A stretch of 64,000 bases of DNA from Aliarcobacter trophiarum LMG 25534. Its GTDB lineage: Bacteria > Campylobacterota > Campylobacteria > Campylobacterales > Arcobacteraceae. This document shows positions 54,842-64,000 of this stretch, piece after piece. Position 1 is the stretch's first letter; every line of letters starts with the position of its first letter. The translations under genes were made by a program, and so were the position numbers. Below the pieces are notes generated by a model. The model was not told the DNA's origin and did no database searches. It was given only the letters and a program-made list of their open reading frames with translations. The stretch lies in assembly GCF_003355515.1 (NCBI RefSeq), contig NZ_CP031367.1:1426001-1490000 (forward strand), in the 5' to 3' direction.

Positions 54842-56260
54842 TTATTTTGTTAAATCTTTTATAAATTGAATAGCCATTCTAACACCTGTTCCACTTGCAC
54901 CATAAGGATTATATCCCCAAGCTTTCTCTACAAATGCAGGTCCTGCAATATCAAAATGTATCCATTTATCTTTATTCTCTTCATAAATAAAGTTATCTAA
55001 AAACATTCCAGCAGTTATTGCTCCTCCATATCTTGTATTTGAAATATTGCAAACATCCGCAATTTCAGATTTTATACACTTTTTTAAATATCTATTAAAA
55101 TCAAGTTTTGTTGCATACTCTCCACTATATTGACAAGCTTCAAGAGCTTTTTGTTTTAAGCTTTCACTATTCCCCATAATTCCAGTTGTATATTCTCCTA
55201 GACCAACTACACAAGCTCCTGTTAATGTTGCAAAATCAAAAATATAATCAATCCCTTTTATCTCATCTTGAGCATAGCATAGACAATCTGCTAAAACTAA
55301 TCTTCCTTCAGCATCAGTATTTCTTACTTCTATAGTTTTTCCATTTTTAGCTTTTAAAATATCATCTGGCTTATAAGCATTGCCTCCAATCATATTTTCA
55401 ACTGCCCCAATAATTGCATGAACCTCTATAGGAAGTTTAAGCTCTGCAATAGTTTTAATAGCATTTAAAACAGCAACTCCTCCGCTTTTATCTGCTTTCA
55501 TAGTAACCATAAAATCAGCTGGTTTTAAAGATAAACCACCACTATCATATGTTAATCCTTTTCCAACCAATACAACTTTTGTTTTTGCTTTTTTTGGCTT
55601 ATATTTTAGGTGAATTAGCTGTGACTCATGAATACTAGCTTTTCCAACACTATACATTGACATCATTTTTTGTTTTTCTAACTCTTTTTCTCCCAAAATA
55701 TCACACTCAAGATCTAAATCTTTTGCAATTTTTTGTGCCTCTTTTACAAAAGTTTTTGGAGTAAAATCCTGTGGAGTAGTATTTACCATATCTCTAGCAC
55801 AATTTACTGCATTTGCAATAATTAATGACTCTTTTAAAATAGTATTTAACTCTTGTTCTCTCTCTTCAAGCACAAAAGATAGCTCTTGTTTTTTATTCTC
55901 TTTTTCACTTTTATAATTCACAAAAGAGTATGAACCTAAAATCGCCCCTTCAACTAAAGCTTTAAAATGAGTTTTTAATTCACTATTTATTACAAGTTTT
56001 GCACTTTTAAACTTTGTAGATAAAAATCTTTTAACTCCAGCTGAAATGGCTATAGCTAAACTATCATAACTAAACTCTTCAAATCCAACATAGATTCTTT
56101 TTCTTTCAACTAAAAGGGCAACTGTCTCATCTTTTACTTTAAAGTCAAGATTTGATAAAAGCTCACTATCTAAATTTTCTACAGCTTTTAAATCTTTTAC
56201 AAGTATTATCTCTAAATCAAACTCTTTATTTTTTGATATATCTATAATATTAACTTTCAT
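54842..56260 (-). CDS. pepA: leucyl aminopeptidase (M17)
   Basis: Cytosolic di-zinc/manganese aminopeptidase, 472 residues. The catalytic C-terminal half has VGKGLTYDSGGLSLKPADFM with metal ligands, MKADKSGG and the signature NTDAEGRLVLADCL. The N-terminal macro-like domain is divergent, as usual. It ends the apt-trpB-dedA-pepA run and overlaps dedA by 11 bases. Confidence 0.93.
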   Translation of the reverse strand: MKVNIIDISKNKEFDLEIILVKDLKAVENLDSELLSNLDFKVKDETVALLVERKRIYVGFEEFSYDSLAIAISAGVKRFLSTKFKSAKLVINSELKTHFKALVEGAILGSYSFVNYKSEKENKKQELSFVLEEREQELNTILKESLIIANAVNCARDMVNTTPQDFTPKTFVKEAQKIAKDLDLECDILGEKELEKQKMMSMYSVGKASIHESQLIHLKYKPKKAKTKVVLVGKGLTYDSGGLSLKPADFMVTMKADKSGGVAVLNAIKTIAELKLPIEVHAIIGAVENMIGGNAYKPDDILKAKNGKTIEVRNTDAEGRLVLADCLCYAQDEIKGIDYIFDFATLTGACVVGLGEYTTGIMGNSESLKQKALEACQYSGEYATKLDFNRYLKKCIKSEIADVCNISNTRYGGAITAGMFLDNFIYEENKDKWIHFDIAGPAFVEKAWGYNPYGASGTGVRMAIQFIKDLTK

Positions 56261-56951
56261 TCATTATCCTTTTTTCAATTTTTTTTGTTGCTTTACTAAA
56301 ATAGTATATAATTCCTCCGCCAAAAACAACAGCTACGGGAATTGCTAGATACCAATGCTCTTTTGCCCAATGAAGAACAACCATAATCTCATTTCCAAAA
56401 TACCAAACAGGAACAATTGTAATAGACGCCCAGCACCAAGCAGAAATTAGATTTATAAAAGCAAACTTTCTAGCATCATATCTTGTAAGACCTATTGAAA
56501 TAGGAATAATTGTTCTCATTCCATACATATATCTTTGAGTAAAGATTATTGGCCATCCATGTTTTTTTAAAAGTAAATGAGCAAAAGCAAACTTTCTTCT
56601 TTGCCCTCTTAATCTTTTTAAAACTCCTTCTTTATTGAATCTTCCAATATAAAAATAGACTTGATCTCCAGCAAAACCACCAAGACCAGCTACAAAAATT
56701 GCTAAAAACAGGTTCATATCTCCAGAATGAGATAGAAGCCCAGCCATAATAAGTCCAGCTTCACCTTCTAACATACCCCATACAAAAAGTATTATATAAC
56801 CATGCTGTTTTAAAAGATATACAAATTTTTCTTCAATTCCACTAACAGGAGCCAAATAAAGACTATATGCCAAAAAAGAGACAAATAGTACAAGGAAAAC
56901 CGCAAAAATTTTCCCTGAATATGGTTGTATTTTTCTAAATATTTCTCTCAT
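56250..56951 (-). CDS. DedA-family membrane protein
   Basis: A 233-residue inner-membrane protein with SNARE-associated/VTT-type helices: LEGEAGLIMAGLLSH, GGFAGDQVYFYIGR and FTQRYMYGMRTIIPISIGL with the conserved Arg region. DedA proteins are linked to lipid translocation and envelope homeostasis. It overlaps pepA by 11 bases and follows trpB after 8. Apt, DedA and PepA genes are contiguous in Campylobacter jejuni, as I recall, without trpB. Confidence 0.85.
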   Translation of the reverse strand: MREIFRKIQPYSGKIFAVFLVLFVSFLAYSLYLAPVSGIEEKFVYLLKQHGYIILFVWGMLEGEAGLIMAGLLSHSGDMNLFLAIFVAGLGGFAGDQVYFYIGRFNKEGVLKRLRGQRRKFAFAHLLLKKHGWPIIFTQRYMYGMRTIIPISIGLTRYDARKFAFINLISAWCWASITIVPVWYFGNEIMVVLHWAKEHWYLAIPVAVVFGGGIIYYFSKATKKIEKRIMNES

Positions 56952-56959
56952 TTTTATCC

Positions 56960-58171
56960 TTAATCAAAATTTAGTAGGCTCTTTGCTTGAACCATATCTT
57001 TGTCACCACGCCCCGATAAACAAACAATTACCGTTTTTCCTTTTAGTCTCTCTTTCTCTTTTTTTAAATATGCTATTGCATGAGAGCTTTCAAAAGCAGG
57101 AATTATTCCCTCTTTTTGACTTAACCAAACAAAAGCTTCTAAAGCCTCTTTATCTGTTATATTGTCATATTCAACTGTTTTATTATCTTTATGAAAAGAG
57201 TGTTCAGGTCCAATTCCTGGGTAATCAAGTCCTGCACTAATACTATGAGCTTCAAGAACTTGTCCCTCCTCATCTTGTAGAAGATATGAACATTGACCAT
57301 GAAGTATTCCTGGTGCTCCTTTTGCCAAGCAAGATCCATGTTTTGAAGTTTCAATTCCCAAACCACCAGCTTCTATTCCAATACATTTTACCTCTTTATC
57401 TTCTAAGAAATGAGAAAACATTCCAATAGCATTTGAACCACCACCAATACAAGCTACAACAAAATCTGGAAGCTTTTTCTCTTTTTCTAAAATCTGTTTT
57501 CTAGCTTCATAACCAATAATTGCTTGAAAATCTCGTACCATCATAGGATATGGGTGAGGACCTGCAACTGTTCCTATTATATAAAAAGTATCTCTTGCAT
57601 TTGTAACCCAATATCGTATTGCATCATTCATAGCATCTTTTAAAGTTTTACTTCCACTTTCAACTGCAACTACCTTTGCACCTAAAAGCTTCATTCTAAA
57701 TACATTTAACTCTTGTCTAATTACGTCTTTTGCTCCCATGAAAACAGTACACTCTAATCCCATAAGTGCAGCTATAGTAGCAGTTGCAACTCCGTGTTGT
57801 CCTGCTCCTGTTTCTGCTATTACTTTAGTTTTACCCATTTTTTTTGCTAATAATCCTTGGGCAATAACATTATTTACTTTATGTGCTCCTGTATGATTTA
57901 AATCTTCTCTTTTTAAATATACTTTTGCACCAATCTCTTCACTTATATTTTTTGCAAAATAAAGAGGATTCTCTCTTCCAACATAATCTTTTAATAAAGC
58001 ATTAACCTCATCCCAAAACTCATTATCAAATCTATATTTATTATACTCATTTTGAAGTTCTTTTAAAATTGGCATTAATGTTTCAGGTACATATTGACCA
58101 CCAAAAATTTCTCCAAACTCTCCATTTTCATTTGGGTCAAAAATGCTCTTTTTTGGAATATAGTTACTCAT
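56960..58171 (-). CDS. trpB: tryptophan synthase beta chain
   Basis: Condenses indole and serine to tryptophan with PLP. The 403-residue protein has [10 protein letters not shown], the Schiff-base Lys in [11 protein letters not shown], the PLP-phosphate loop [12 protein letters not shown] and [13 protein letters not shown]-type COMM-domain sequence. The ATG at 58171 overlaps the apt stop (ATGA) and gives MSNYIPKK; the open frame extends 27 codons further inside apt, with no RBS. No trpA lies beside it, and it sits within the apt-dedA-pepA group rather than in a trp operon. Confidence 0.93.
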   Translation of the reverse strand: MSNYIPKKSIFDPNENGEFGEIFGGQYVPETLMPILKELQNEYNKYRFDNEFWDEVNALLKDYVGRENPLYFAKNISEEIGAKVYLKREDLNHTGAHKVNNVIAQGLLAKKMGKTKVIAETGAGQHGVATATIAALMGLECTVFMGAKDVIRQELNVFRMKLLGAKVVAVESGSKTLKDAMNDAIRYWVTNARDTFYIIGTVAGPHPYPMMVRDFQAIIGYEARKQILEKEKKLPDFVVACIGGGSNAIGMFSHFLEDKEVKCIGIEAGGLGIETSKHGSCLAKGAPGILHGQCSYLLQDEEGQVLEAHSISAGLDYPGIGPEHSFHKDNKTVEYDNITDKEALEAFVWLSQKEGIIPAFESSHAIAYLKKEKERLKGKTVIVCLSGRGDKDMVQAKSLLNFD

Positions 58172-58722
58172 ATTTCTAATACCGAATATACAGAAGTTTT
58201 CTCTTGTAGCTTTGCTTTTCCAGATAAAATAGAGAAATTTAAAATAAAACATGCCTCAACCAAAGTAGCATTTAATTTCTCTATTAAGTTTGAAGCTGCA
58301 TAAGCTGTTCCTCCACTTACAATTAAATCATCTATTAATAAAACCCTAGGATTTTTAATATCTCCAAAGGCATCAAAATGAATCTCAACTTCATCAAAAC
58401 CATATTCTAGCTCATATTTCTCACACAAAGTGGTACTAGGAAGTTTTCCTTTTTTTCTAATTGGTACAAACCCTATCTTAAGCCTAGTAGCAAGTGCTGT
58501 TCCAAATAAAAAACCTCTAGCTTCAATTCCTGCAATAAAATCTAAGTTCTCTTTTTTATATCTATCTTCTAAGTGTTGCATTAAAAGTTCAAAGGCTTCA
58601 TGATTGTTTAAAAGTGTTGTAATATCTTTAAAATGAATTCCAGGTTTTGGAAAATCTTCTACTGTTCTAATTGAGTTTAAAAGCGTATCTCTCTCTTTTT
58701 GTGTTAAAATCTCTTTACTCAC
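58168..58722 (-). CDS. apt: adenine phosphoribosyltransferase
   Basis: Salvages adenine to AMP with PRPP. The 184-residue protein has [26 protein letters not shown] and the PRPP motif [14 protein letters not shown]. The start is GTG at 58722 because AAGGGA lies six bases upstream; an ATG at 58737 sits within that RBS region. It overlaps trpB by 4 bases. Confidence 0.93.
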   Translation of the reverse strand: MSKEILTQKERDTLLNSIRTVEDFPKPGIHFKDITTLLNNHEAFELLMQHLEDRYKKENLDFIAGIEARGFLFGTALATRLKIGFVPIRKKGKLPSTTLCEKYELEYGFDEVEIHFDAFGDIKNPRVLLIDDLIVSGGTAYAASNLIEKLNATLVEACFILNFSILSGKAKLQEKTSVYSVLEI

Positions 58723-58820
58723 AATATTTCCCTTCATTTGAAAATGCCAATATTCTAGCTAAAATTAAATTATGTTATAGTTTAAAACTTATGATGAATT
58801 TTGGTTTTTCTAAAAAACAG

Positions 58821-58985
58821 CTATTCTGTAGCATTATGTATTGACTTTTTAACTCCATCATAAGCTTCTGATGTTGTATCTTTTGTAGCTTGCCATGCTT
58901 GTTTACTATCTTGTTTGACACCAGACCAAGTTGCACACCCTTGAAATAAAATTATAATTGTTACTAATAATATTACTTTAAGCAC
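58821..58985 (-). CDS. small lipoprotein, 54 residues
   Basis: A GTG-started ORF with AAGGA six bases upstream. Its N-terminus is a short hydrophobic signal (LKVILLVTIIILF) ending in a lipobox-like QGC, so Cys17 would be lipidated. The mature part is short and polar (ATWSGVKQDSKQAWQATKDT, then an Asp/Lys tail). The size and layout recall entericidin-like or other small envelope lipoproteins, without a clear family match. It lies alone between apt and the divergent transsulfuration genes. Confidence 0.7.
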   Translation of the reverse strand: MLKVILLVTIIILFQGCATWSGVKQDSKQAWQATKDTTSEAYDGVKKSIHNATE

Positions 58986-59103
58986 TACTTATCCTTTTAA
59001 ATCTATATTTTCATACTTAAATTTATACCAAATATTTCTATCAAATAAGATTAAATTTATTTCGATACAATTTGCCAAGAATTACTACTATCTAAGGAAA
59101 TTT

Positions 59104-60255
59104 ATGTATAAAAATATCAATACGGCTCTTTGTCATCTAAAAGATTTTGCACCTTTTAAAGATCCTACAAACTCTTCACATTTTCCAATATATAACACTG
59201 CAACCTTTGATTTAAAAAATCAAAGTGGTGATAAAATCTATGACTACACAAGAAGTGACAATCCTACAAGAGAAGCTTTAGAAAACTTCTTTTCTTTTGC
59301 AGAAAATGGTGCTGGAACTGTTTGTACTCATACAGGAATAGCTAGTGTAGCACTACTTTTTGAGACAACTTTAAAAGCAAACTCTACAATTTTGGTTGAA
59401 GCTGATTGCTATGGTGGAACTTTTAGACTTTTGAAAATTTTTAAAGAAAAATATAATATTGAAGTGATTTTTACAGATTTTAGCGATTTTCAAATGCTAG
59501 AGCATATTTTAAAAACTTCAAATGTAGATTTAACACTTTGTGAAAGTCCTACAAATCCTGGATTAAAAATTATTGATTTAGAAAAAGTTGCAAAACTTTG
59601 TAAAAAGTACAACTCTCTCTTTGCTGTTGATAACTCTCTTGCTACATTTATTAGCCAAAAACCTTTAGATTTAGGGGCTGATTTTTCACTATTTTCAACT
59701 ACTAAATATATTAGTGGTCACGGAAGTGTAATTGCTGGAGCTATTGTTGCAAAGACAAAAGAGAATTCAGACAAACTTCACTACTACTCTAATGCACATG
59801 GCCATAATCAAAACCCTCTTGATGTTCATCTTATATCTTTAGGAGTTCCTAGTCTTAAAATAAGAGCAAAAGTTAGTAGTAAAAACTCTATTAAACTGGC
59901 GAAATTTTTGGAGAAACAAGATTTTATAGAAAAAGTAACTCATCCTGCTTTAAAATCTCACAAAAATAGAAATTTAGCAAAAAGACAGATGAAAATAATA
60001 CCTGGTCTTTTTTGTGCTGATTTTAAAAGTGTTGAAGTAGCAGAAAAATTTATAGCAAATAGTAAAATATTTGGGGAAAAATGCTCTTTTGGAAGTCCTG
60101 ATAGTAGAGTTGAAATTCCATCAAAAATCTCTCATGCCTCTTTTTCTAAAGAGGAGTTAAAAGCTATTGGAATATCTGATTGTACTGTAAGATTTGCTAT
60201 TGGATTTGAGAGTTTTGAAGATTTAAAAGAGGATTTATTACAAGCAATAAGATGA
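59104..60255 (+). CDS. transsulfuration-family PLP enzyme (cystathionine synthase/lyase type)
   Basis: A 383-residue Cys/Met metabolism PLP enzyme. YDYTRSDNPTREALE near 41-55 and ESPTNPGLKIIDL are family blocks; the PLP Lys is in FSTTKYISGHG; SLGVPSLKIRA is further downstream. Members are cystathionine gamma-synthase, cystathionine lyases and O-acetylhomoserine sulfhydrylase; specificity is undecided. AAGGAAA lies upstream of the ATG. It overlaps the next, related gene by 4 bases (ATGA), so both are one operon. Confidence 0.82.
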   Translation: MYKNINTALCHLKDFAPFKDPTNSSHFPIYNTATFDLKNQSGDKIYDYTRSDNPTREALENFFSFAENGAGTVCTHTGIASVALLFETTLKANSTILVEADCYGGTFRLLKIFKEKYNIEVIFTDFSDFQMLEHILKTSNVDLTLCESPTNPGLKIIDLEKVAKLCKKYNSLFAVDNSLATFISQKPLDLGADFSLFSTTKYISGHGSVIAGAIVAKTKENSDKLHYYSNAHGHNQNPLDVHLISLGVPSLKIRAKVSSKNSIKLAKFLEKQDFIEKVTHPALKSHKNRNLAKRQMKIIPGLFCADFKSVEVAEKFIANSKIFGEKCSFGSPDSRVEIPSKISHASFSKEELKAIGISDCTVRFAIGFESFEDLKEDLLQAIR

Positions 60256-61757
60256 AGAGAGACTATATTTTTTATCCAATAAATTGTGGTGAAACCTTGC
60301 CACAAAATAATATTCATGCTGTTTCATGCTCTATGCCAACTTTAAAAGATGTAATAGATTATGAAGAACAAAAAGAGGAGATTTTAAAAAAAATCACTGT
60401 TGCTTATCCAAGATTTATAATTCATCCATATTTAAAAGAGCTATCAAACTATTTAAAAAAGAAATACAAAGTTTCAAATGATTATGAACTTATACTTTTA
60501 AGCTCAAAAAAAGCAGTAGATGTTGTTAGTAATTTTTACTATATTCACAATGCCTTTCAATTTAAAGAGGATTTTGGGGTTATAAAAGTTCTAAAAGGGC
60601 GACAATATCAAAAAGTTTTAAAGTTTATTCAATATGTTGGTTACAACCTATCTTCGAGATTAGCAGAGGATTATCTATATAAAATTGGACTTATAGAAAA
60701 TCTTCAAGATGAAGAGCTAGAGAAAAAAAAGTATGCACAAGATATTATAATATCAACACTAGCAAATGCCTACAAAGAACAAAAAGAGAACATCTGTTTA
60801 GCACCTTCTGGAATGAATGCAATTTACAGTATATTAAAAGCTCTTAAAAATATTCAAGCAAGAAATGGAAAATCTATTTTAATACAGTTTGGTTGGTTAT
60901 ATTTAGATACTACAAATATTGTAAGTAACTATTTTGAAGAGAGTAAAGTTTTTTATGATGTTACAAATTTAGATATTTTAGAAGAGTTTTTAAAAAACAA
61001 TCAAAATAGAACTTTAGCAATAATCACAGAGGTTCCTACAAATCCTCTTGTAAAAACTGCAAATTTAAAGAGACTTCGAGAACTTTGCGATACTTATAAT
61101 ATTGTTTTAGTAATTGATTCAACCTTTGCAACTCCATACAATTTAGATTTAAAACCTTATGCAGATATTTTTGTGGAGAGTTTGACAAAATTCGCATGTG
61201 GGAATGCTGATGTTTTGATGGGTGCAATTATTTTAAATAGTAAGTTTAATATTTCACATATAAAAAATGAGTTTTTTAAACATTGTGATACTCCATACAT
61301 AAAAGATATGCAAAGAATGGCTTTAGAGATTAAAGATTATAAAAAAAGAGTAAAAAAAATCTCACAAAATACAAAAGAGCTTATAGATTTTTTACCAACT
61401 TTACCATATATTTCAAAAATTTATTCATCTTTAGATAAAGAGAATTTTGAAAACTACAAAAATCTTATGTTTGATGAAAATAGCCTTTGTGGAATAATCT
61501 CAATATATATAGAAAATGATTTTGAAAAAATATATAATGCTCTAAATTTTGCAAAGGGTCCTAGTTTGGGTACAGAGTTTACACTACTTATGCCATATAC
61601 ATATTTAGCTCACTATGATTTAATAAATAGTAAAAAGGGAAGAGAGTTTTTAGAAAAAATAGAACTCCCTATAAATCTAATACGAATTTCAGTAGGAGTT
61701 GAAGATATAAATGAGATAAAAAAAGAGTTTCTAAGAGTTAAAAGCAACCTAAATTAA
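60252..61757 (+). CDS. transsulfuration-family PLP enzyme with extra N-terminal domain
   Basis: A 501-residue protein. The C-terminal two thirds is a Cys/Met metabolism PLP enzyme: APSGMNAIYS, ITEVPTNPLVKTANLK, DSTFATPYN and the PLP Lys in VESLTKFACGNADV. The first 170 or so residues are an extra region (YPINCGETLPQNN at the start) not seen in ordinary 380-residue members but resembling the long cystathionine gamma-synthases of fungi and plants. It is translationally coupled to the preceding paralogue, so a mixed oligomer or sequential steps are possible. Confidence 0.75.
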   Translation: MKRDYIFYPINCGETLPQNNIHAVSCSMPTLKDVIDYEEQKEEILKKITVAYPRFIIHPYLKELSNYLKKKYKVSNDYELILLSSKKAVDVVSNFYYIHNAFQFKEDFGVIKVLKGRQYQKVLKFIQYVGYNLSSRLAEDYLYKIGLIENLQDEELEKKKYAQDIIISTLANAYKEQKENICLAPSGMNAIYSILKALKNIQARNGKSILIQFGWLYLDTTNIVSNYFEESKVFYDVTNLDILEEFLKNNQNRTLAIITEVPTNPLVKTANLKRLRELCDTYNIVLVIDSTFATPYNLDLKPYADIFVESLTKFACGNADVLMGAIILNSKFNISHIKNEFFKHCDTPYIKDMQRMALEIKDYKKRVKKISQNTKELIDFLPTLPYISKIYSSLDKENFENYKNLMFDENSLCGIISIYIENDFEKIYNALNFAKGPSLGTEFTLLMPYTYLAHYDLINSKKGREFLEKIELPINLIRISVGVEDINEIKKEFLRVKSNLN

Positions 61758-61816
61758 CTACTAACTGATAATTTAGATAGCTTTTAAAAGGAGAAAATAA
61801 AGTTTAATATAAAAAG

Positions 61817-62272
61817 CTATACTCTACAACTTCCCATTTTACCTAAAGCATTGATTTTTTCGACTCTTTGAGTATGTCTTCCACCTTCAAACTCTGCTTT
61901 ATCCCAAGCTTTGATTATTGATTCAATCATACCTTGTCCACTCACTCTTTCTCCTAAGCACAAAACATTTGCATCGTTATGTTTTCTAGCCATTCTTGCA
62001 CTATATTCATTGTGACAAAGGGCTGCTCTTATTCCTTCAAATTTATTTGCAGCCATACTCATTCCTAAGCCACTTCCACAAATTAAAATTCCAAATGAGC
62101 CAGTATCTTCCAAAACCTTTTTACAAACTTTTTGTGCAAAATCTGGGTAGTCAACTCTATCTTTTGAAAAAGGACCCAAATCAACAACCTCATGTCCCCT
62201 TTCTTCAAACAACTCTTTTACAAAGGCTTTTATATCAATTCCAGCATGATCAGCACCTATATAGTATCTCAT
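61817..62272 (-). CDS. rpiB: ribose-5-phosphate isomerase B
   Basis: Isomerises ribose 5- and ribulose 5-phosphate in the pentose phosphate pathway. The 151-residue RpiB-type protein has GADHAGIDIK near the start, the ICGSGLGMSMAANKF active-site block and ARKHNDANVLCLG. Its last base pairing with lepB: the start overlaps the lepB stop by one base (TAATG). Downstream are lepB and folD in the same direction, upstream in transcription. Confidence 0.93.
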   Translation of the reverse strand: MRYYIGADHAGIDIKAFVKELFEERGHEVVDLGPFSKDRVDYPDFAQKVCKKVLEDTGSFGILICGSGLGMSMAANKFEGIRAALCHNEYSARMARKHNDANVLCLGERVSGQGMIESIIKAWDKAEFEGGRHTQRVEKINALGKMGSCRV

Positions 62273-63054
62273 TAGTAAATCCCCTCTTCATGTTTTAACT
62301 CTTTTGTTGTATCTATATTTTTTTCTAGACTTTCAACTGTACTTAAAACTCTATCCCATCTTACTTTATAATTATCGTCCCAAGAGAAGTATATAAACCA
62401 AGGAGTTCCTACTATATATTTATAAGGCACACTTCCCCAAAATCTTGAATCATTTGAGTGATCTCTATTATCTCCCATCATAAAAGTTTCATCTTCAGCA
62501 ATAATAAGTTCTTGCATATCAAAAAGCTCTTTTGGATTAGAGAAATCTCTTGTTACATTTGGGTCATTATGAATTCCTTTATGCTCTTTTGCATAAGGAT
62601 TTACAACAAAAAGTTTACCATTTATCTCTATTGTTTCATAATCTTTGAACTTCTCATTTACATACTCATTTCCCTCTTTTGGATGAAGATATAGTACTTT
62701 ATCTTTTAAGAATATAGTATCTCCACCAATAGCAACTGCTCTTTTTACATAGTGAATATCAGGATTGTGTGGATATCTAAATACTACAATATCCCCTCTT
62801 TTTGGTCTATCACCCTCAATTAAGTGTCCATTTCCTTTAAAATCTGGTAAAATCTTTAATTCTAACCAAGGAATTGTTGGAGTTGGTACTCCATAAGAAA
62901 ATTTTTTTACAAAGAGCATATCACCTATTAAAAGTGTATTTTTCATACTTCCGCTAGGAATTACAAAAGCTTGGGCTATAAAAAATATAATTGTAAGAAC
63001 AATAACAATTGTCCCTGTCCAAGAACTTGACCAGTTATAAATATTTTTTAACAT
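62272..63054 (-). CDS. lepB: signal peptidase I
   Basis: Inner-membrane serine protease that cleaves Sec/Tat signal peptides. The 260-residue protein has one N-terminal transmembrane helix (about 14-32), nucleophile Ser36 in IPSGSMKNTL, the Lys dyad partner in HYVKRAVAIGGD, and the box E motif MMGDNRDHSNDSR. Length fits epsilonproteobacterial LepB. It starts directly after folD (no gap) and overlaps rpiB by one base. Confidence 0.95.
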   Translation of the reverse strand: MLKNIYNWSSSWTGTIVIVLTIIFFIAQAFVIPSGSMKNTLLIGDMLFVKKFSYGVPTPTIPWLELKILPDFKGNGHLIEGDRPKRGDIVVFRYPHNPDIHYVKRAVAIGGDTIFLKDKVLYLHPKEGNEYVNEKFKDYETIEINGKLFVVNPYAKEHKGIHNDPNVTRDFSNPKELFDMQELIIAEDETFMMGDNRDHSNDSRFWGSVPYKYIVGTPWFIYFSWDDNYKVRWDRVLSTVESLEKNIDTTKELKHEEGIY

Positions 63055-63915
63055 CTATTTTGATTCTCTTTTTTCTCTTAAATTTGATGCTTTTATTGTA
63101 TTTTTTAATAACATTGCTATTGTCATAGGTCCCACTCCACCTGGAACTGGCGTTAAATGAGAACATTTATTTTTAAGATTTTCAAAATCAGCATCACCTA
63201 CAAGTTTCCCATTTTCAAGTCTATTTATTCCCACATCAATAACAATTGCCCCATCTTTTACCATATCTTCTTTTAATAAATAAGGAACACCTACAGCAAT
63301 TATTACAATATCAGCTTTTAAAGTGTGAGATTTTAAATCTTTAGTTCTACTATTGCATACTGTTACAGTTGCTTTTGCATTTATTAGAAGTGAAGCCATA
63401 GGCTTTCCCACTATATCACTACTTCCAATAACTACAACATTCTTACCACTTAACTCAATATTGTGTTCTTCAAACATTCTCATAACACCAAAAGGAGTTG
63501 CACTTAAAAATGAATCAAGGTTTGAAACCATTCTTCCTACATTGTATGGATGAAATCCATCTACATCTTTTAATGGATTAATAGCTTCTAAAATTGTAGT
63601 TGTGTCTATATGTTTTGGTAGTGGAAGCTGAACTAAGATACCATCAAGTTTTGGATTATTATTCATAAGATTTATAGTTTGTAATAGTTCCTCTTGAGTA
63701 ATAGTATCTGGCATTTCATGAACAACAGAGTATATTCCAGCATCTTTACAAGCTTTTGCTTTACTTGCTACGTAAGTTGCACTTGCTGCATCATTTCCTA
63801 CAAGAATTACTGCAAGTCCAGGAGTTATCTCTTTTTCTTTAACAATTTGTGCAACTTCTGCTTTTACTTCTTCTTTAATCTTAGCTGATAGTGCTTTTCC
63901 ATCTAGTAGTATCAT
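63055..63915 (-). CDS. folD: methylenetetrahydrofolate dehydrogenase/cyclohydrolase
   Basis: Bifunctional one-carbon enzyme giving 10-formyl-THF and NADPH. The 286-residue protein has GNDAASATYVASKAKAC with the catalytic Tyr and Lys, ILVQLPLPKH, the Rossmann VIGSSDIVGKP, and the C-terminal TPVPGGVGPMTIAML. It is the first gene of the folD-lepB-rpiB operon. The ATG at 63915 is followed by the usual MILLDGKALS. Confidence 0.95.
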   Translation of the reverse strand: MILLDGKALSAKIKEEVKAEVAQIVKEKEITPGLAVILVGNDAASATYVASKAKACKDAGIYSVVHEMPDTITQEELLQTINLMNNNPKLDGILVQLPLPKHIDTTTILEAINPLKDVDGFHPYNVGRMVSNLDSFLSATPFGVMRMFEEHNIELSGKNVVVIGSSDIVGKPMASLLINAKATVTVCNSRTKDLKSHTLKADIVIIAVGVPYLLKEDMVKDGAIVIDVGINRLENGKLVGDADFENLKNKCSHLTPVPGGVGPMTIAMLLKNTIKASNLREKRESK

Positions 63916-63953
63916 ATTTGTAACCTTATTTTGCTGATTTTTTAAATTTGAAG

Positions 63954-63974
63954 TCGATTTTATCTAAAAATCGA
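63954..63974. terminator. hairpin upstream of folD
   Basis: TCGATTTT and AAAATCGA form an 8-bp stem with a 5-base loop near the right edge. It may terminate a gene outside the window or belong to the folD upstream region. Confidence 0.35.
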
Positions 63975-64000
63975 TTAAAGTATAACTTAGCTTTGTTAAG

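Overview
The window is an AT-rich (roughly 70 % A+T by eye) bacterial chromosome segment that looks like a member of the Arcobacter/Aliarcobacter group (Campylobacterota). The basis is gene content and order: aroQ with an aminofutalosine-deaminase-like amidohydrolase and sppA; eno with an FtsB-like protein and an AMIN-domain protein; prmA-ftsH; accD close to rlmH; apt, dedA and pepA together; a MutS7-type MutS with a C-terminal HNH nuclease; and stand-alone malate:quinone oxidoreductase and CinA-domain genes. Genes are dense and often joined by TAATG, TAGTG or ATGA overlaps.

Layout. 1-1.8 kb: 3' end of mqo, a CinA-domain gene, and a tRNA operon in which the block Lys-Glu-Val-Asp occurs twice in tandem behind a perfect TTGACA-17-TATAAT promoter. 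1.8-18.4 kb, all on the plus strand: a carboxylate/acetate region holding a Cache-sensor histidine kinase and response regulator, three sodium:solute symporters each with its own small membrane subunit, two cNMP/CBS/DUF294 regulators, a DEDDh exonuclease, and ackA-pta-ackA. 18.5-32.6 kb: sppA, amidohydrolase and aroQ (minus); Xaa-Pro peptidase, folK and mnmA (plus); a porin with a Fur-box-like site; prs; an OmpA-family protein; a sugar-phosphate operon (phosphomannomutase, galU, pgi) with an AEC transporter. 31.9-34.1 kb: AMIN protein, FtsB-like protein and enolase (minus).

34.2-35.8 kb is a scar: a complete IS3-family element sits between the 3' stubs of two different, oppositely oriented genes, which suggests an IS-associated deletion. 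It is followed by a minus-strand run: MutS7-HNH, a haem-binding CxxCH protein, a thioredoxin-like protein, leuA with a previously unmarked 25-codon leader peptide carrying four consecutive Leu codons, ftsH, prmA, dusB, a membrane protein of unknown function, rlmH, a ThiE-like gene, accD, metK, glmS and suhB.

52.4-54.6 kb has a YkgJ-type cysteine-cluster protein and five tRNA genes (Gly, fMet, Met, Thr, Gln); between fMet and Met lies a tyrosine-recombinase pseudogene with several stops. 54.8-64 kb: pepA, dedA, trpB, apt, a small lipoprotein (minus), two overlapping transsulfuration-type PLP enzymes (plus), then rpiB, lepB and folD (minus).

How the genes work together. The acetate region could take up acetate or related acids (ActP/YjcH pairs), interconvert acetate, acetyl phosphate and acetyl-CoA (AckA, Pta), and sense and tune this through the two-component pair and the nucleotide-binding regulators; that regulatory link is inference. 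The most interesting candidates are the leucine leader peptide before leuA, the MutS-HNH fusion, the transporter-regulator-exonuclease module, the IS deletion scar and the decayed integrase. No CRISPR array, rRNA operon or intact prophage was seen.
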